NCBI RefSeq assembly: GCF_002776525.5
Contig: NC_045436.1
Location: forward strand, 7,045,918 to 7,109,917
From: Piliocolobus tephrosceles
Taxonomy: Eukaryota; Chordata; Mammalia; Primates; Cercopithecidae
DNA: 64,000 nt
Direction of reading: 5' to 3'
Below are positions 60,765 through 64,000 of this stretch, in pieces. The position numbers and the translations under genes are program-made. The notes below the pieces were generated by a model, which made no database searches, was not told where the DNA came from, and saw only the letters and a list, made by a program, of their open reading frames with translations. Each line of letters opens with the position of its first letter. Position 1 is the stretch's first letter.

Positions 60765-60856
60765 AGGAGGGTGATGGGGGAGGATCACTTGAGCTCAGGA
60801 GTTAAAGTCCAGCCTGGGCAACATAGTGAGACCCCCGTCTCTTAAAAAAAAAAGTG
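60765..60856 (+). mobile_element. Alu left-monomer fragment
   Basis: GAGGATCACTTGAGCTCAGG, AGCCTGGGCAACATAGTGAG and a short A tail. Only part of a monomer remains (FLAM or truncated AluJ). Confidence 0.75.
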
Positions 60857-60859
60857 ATA

Positions 60860-60886
60860 ACAAAGTTGACTTACTATCAACTTTGT
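60860..60886. repeat. 10-bp inverted repeat flanked by A and T runs
   Basis: ACAAAGTTGA and TCAACTTTGT surround CTTACTA. The outer A10 and T14 runs could extend the pairing. Confidence 0.85.
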
Positions 60887-61429
60887 CTTTTTTTTTTTTT
60901 TAAACATTAAACTGTTAATTCAAAACGTAGAGGATGTAATTTTAAGTCTGAGAGCTGTAAGCTATCTTATCTTAGTGATAAGGGAGACAGTCTTCTAACT
61001 CTCTGTGAAGAATTATTACTTTAACAATGACTTCATTTTTACTGAGTATCTGCTAGTGGCAGCACTGTAGGTGACTTAAAAAAAGAAACATAAACCAAAG
61101 AGTAGAATCTTACAGATTATCTGATCTGACTTACAAAGCTTATGCCATCAAGCAGTAATTACCTGGTTGGGGAGACAACACCCACAAACTGATAAATTAA
61201 GTGAGACCCTAAAGCAGTATGACCCTGAGTAAGGGTCAGAGAAATGCACTATCACTACAGGCTGGAGGCTGAGAGATTTCACAGGAGTTAAGTTTGGCAG
61301 TAAACATTGAGGAACAGATAGGATAAGGTTTCTGAGTTGGGATAAACATCGCCATCACAAGCATGCAAGTGGAACTTGAGAGGTGTTAGGTTGGTGCTCA
61401 GCAGAGAAATCCATCTGGCCAGAAGATAA

Positions 61430-61625
61430 GATAAAGAAAACTCGTTTTGGAGTCAGACAAATCTGGGTTTCTTGAAGCCTGGCTTTGCCAACAATTAGCT
61501 GTGTGGCCTTAAGAAAGATACTAAACGTCATCTAGAAAATGGGGAGAGTAATGTCATCATTGCACTGTTATAAGGATTCCACGAGGTTTGGGGCATCAAA
61601 CACAAGCTGCAGTGTCTGGCTCTCA
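61430..61625 (+). mobile_element. MIR
   Basis: GGAGTCAGACAAATCTGGGT, CAACAATTAGCTGTGTGGCC and AAAATGGGGAGAGTAATG follow the forward MIR consensus. Confidence 0.85.
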
Positions 61626-62814
61626 GGAGGTCTGAATGGGTTTGTCATGGGAGGGATGTGAGATAAGGTTGGGAAGGGAAATGACATCTGTTTGTGGAGG
61701 GCCTTGAATACCAGGTTAAAGAATATTGTCTTTATACTTTATGCTAGTGATTTTTTTGTATTTTCACTCTATCAAGAGTGTCATTACACTCTTCTCCCTG
61801 AAGATGTATATATTTACTAGCATTCTGTTACTGTGCATGTCATTTATGGTACGCTTTTAAAATAGATACTTGAAGACTGCTTATGGGTAAATTGCATTTC
61901 GATGCCTCAAACACACTTATTCTTGTGTGGTGGTGGGGTGTGTGTGTATAATCAAGAGAAACAGAACTGAAGATTACTAAGGAACATGACCTGCAATCAC
62001 AGATCCAGTTTATGGCCGATAGGATCTGAAGCAATTCACAAAAAATTCACACTTACAGATAAATGTGAGGTTTGAGGGAGTAGTACATCACTAGTAAATG
62101 TTAGAATTGCTTTCCACCTGGACTACTGCATCCTACACGACACACGTACCATCAGTGGTGAAGGACCGCTATAGCTAAATGGAGACCCATTAAAGGTTCT
62201 GAGCAGGCTAAAGGTGAAATGAAATCACTGTTTCAAGAGCATTACCGTGCAGTAACTGTGGGAAGCCTGGAAATGAACAGATGAGTGAGGACACAGCTGC
62301 AATAACCCAGGTATGAGGCAGAAGAGGGTTGTACAAGAAAACTCAATAAAAAGGCATTATTTATAATCTCACTTCCTCTCTTCTTTCTCAGTGTTGACAA
62401 TCATGGTAGCTATCAGGTCTATTTTTCTTAAACCAATTCAGTAATACAAAATGATCTAAGGAATAAAATTTCCAAATTGAGTTATAGTAATCACTATAAT
62501 TTTTCCACACATCAACTCTTGGATTATAAACTGTAGATCATTCATAGGATTCACAGTATTTATTTTACAATAGTAATACTTGTTTATTTCAACAAAATTA
62601 GAACATATAGTTAAATAAAAAGAGAAAAAAAATATAATGCTACTACCCAGAGATTATCTTGCTTTCTATCGAAATAGATATCTATCTTGCTTTACTCAGA
62701 AATTTTTAATTATCTGAGACCAATTTCTACTTTTCACTTAGGAAGCTTCTGCAAAGGAACCTATATTTGTCATCAAGGACCTTTTATTGAGAAGGTTTAG
62801 GGGAGACAGAAATG

Positions 62815-62990
62815 GAACTAATCTTTACTGAGAACCTACAATATGACAGGTAGTTTCACCTATGAGGTTGTTATCATTTTGAGATGAGGAAACTAAGGCT
62901 CAGAGAAGTAAATGATGTGGCTAAAGCAACCGATGGAGTCAAGACTGAAATCAAGGTCTGCAGAATTCCAAAACCATCCGTTGTGTATAA
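62815..62990 (-). mobile_element. MIR
   Basis: CATTTTGAGATGAGGAAACT, AAGGCTCAGAGAAGTAAATG and GATGGAGTCAAGACTG follow reverse-complement MIR. Confidence 0.75.
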
Positions 62991-64000
62991 TCCTCAATAA
63001 AATCTTTGCTTTTTATTAAAACAAAAATATTATTTTAAATTACTAAGTTTTAAATTTATTTGTCTAGTTCATATACAATCAGATATATTAAGTCACTGAA
63101 GCACCCTAGAGAATACAATTTCAGGATATAAAGTTTATACTTATTTTTATAAATTTTATCAGTATAAAATTTATGGATACTATAACATAACATTCTTTAT
63201 GTTATAATTCATAAGTTCCTCATAAGCTTTTGTCTTTTGGTTGACTTCTACATGAAACTAATTTTAAAGTACTGAGTAGAGTAGCTATTCTCTTCCCCTC
63301 TAAGATGTTAGTATCCATATCATATTTTAATATGAATATAGTTTATATTTAGACTCATCCATCAAGTATATACATTTCTAAGGCTATTATACTTGATTTT
63401 CATTAATAAGTTCGATCTACTATCTGAAGCATATGTAATGTAATTTCATCTACTCTCTTGGGTTGACCCTATTGCTGCTATTAATGGTTTTCTGAGTTTT
63501 AATAGCATACCCGTGCTTTGAAACTGGGAAGCATAAATTCATAACTGGTGCTAATTTCAGCATTTTTTTTTCCAAAACATGATGTTTACCCAAGAGCATT
63601 AGCTGTGGTAATGGTAACCAAGTTCTGATTTCTAGGGTTTCAGGTTTCACTATCTCAAAGCCATTTAATAAGCCAGTTGCTTTCTCCAAAATTAATTTTG
63701 AGGGGTTAAAATCTTTCTCACAGAAATGATATGTGAATACATTGTTGTGTTGGGAAGCATATCTATTTATCCTATTAGTCCCATACATAGCTAATTTAAC
63801 AGGTGGTTCTTTTCCAGAAAAAGAGGGTTCTTCATTTGTAAAACAGAAGAACCAAGACTGGTAGAGTGTGCTTGAATGGGATAGTAGTTGTGAGGATTTT
63901 TTCCTCCCATAATGCAAAAAACCCTAATTAATCATAACACCACAGAATCTTCGAGTTCTAGTACCCGTGAAGTCATCTAGTCCAGGGGTCTTTAAACAAG

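Larger units (their letters stand above)
1..64000 (-). other. TENM3: TENM3 gene body, internal part (both ends outside window)
   Basis: Ten minus-strand exons with consensus splice sites and compatible phases encode a continuous teneurin extracellular segment: juxtamembrane region, EGF1-8 and the beginning of the Cys-rich/transthyretin-like domain. Teneurins are type II single-pass membrane proteins that act as synaptic adhesion receptors, binding latrophilins and other teneurins. The paralogue was chosen because the exon at 710-926 reads CQNQPYCRGLPDPQDIISQ and the linker microexons read AHYLDKIVK and DKIGYK. These match TENM3 as I remember it and differ from TENM1, TENM2 and TENM4. No database search was possible. 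Introns range from 190 bp to about 23.6 kb. Confidence 0.93.
59745..64000 (-). other. TENM3: Intron upstream of first exon in window (continues off window)
   Basis: Contains a short Alu-like fragment (60765-60856), an A/T-flanked inverted repeat at 60860-60886, MIRs at about 61.43 and 62.82 kb, and a CCAGGGGTC motif at the right edge that may begin a hAT-type element. No exon was recognised. Confidence 0.8.

Overview
The window is a stretch of primate nuclear DNA lying inside one large protein-coding gene, teneurin-3 (TENM3), read on the minus strand. The organism is most likely an Old World monkey. Alu elements are dense, and seven of them carry a young AluY variant (GGCCGGATCTC, CTAGTTTTTTG, GGCTTGAGCC) that I associate with cercopithecid Alu lineages. 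That species call is recall plus inference. Three runs of N (28322-28421, 29986-30085, 46918-46927) mark assembly gaps.

Gene layout in transcript order, from high to low coordinates: 59530-59744 and 52569-52779 encode the extracellular juxtamembrane region. Exon 52098-52199 encodes EGF1, 51713-51907 encodes EGF2-3, 50441-50641 encodes EGF4-5, and 43049-43234 encodes EGF6-7. A 27-nt microexon (19413-19439, AHYLDKIVK) and an 18-nt microexon (17822-17839, DKIGYK) follow. Exon 16768-16914 encodes EGF8, and 710-926 encodes the start of the Cys-rich/transthyretin-like region. All ten have AG/GT boundaries and phases that join without a break, about 1519 coding nt in all. The 5' exons (cytoplasmic and membrane parts) lie beyond position 64000. 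The 3' exons (NHL propeller, YD barrel, Tox-GHH) lie beyond position 1.

The rest is intron. It holds about 30 Alus (several nested or with clear target-site duplications), many old MIR copies, an L2-like/old LINE block at 6.8-7.7 kb, an L1M block near 8.0-8.9 kb, an L1 3' end at 53.5-54.0 kb, several DNA transposons (Tigger-like, hAT/Charlie-like, a 118-bp MITE), and GT, GGAA and CAGGCC simple repeats. No RNA gene, CRISPR array, promoter or second gene was recognised.

The most notable content is the pair of frame-preserving microexons in the EGF7-EGF8 linker, which lie in a stretch of about 4.5 kb where I see no interspersed repeats. Other points of note are the substituted third cysteines of EGF2 and EGF5, a near-identical 153-bp duplication 637 bp apart, and a (GGCCTG)6 tract on the sense strand. 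I did not find a convincing new biological system.
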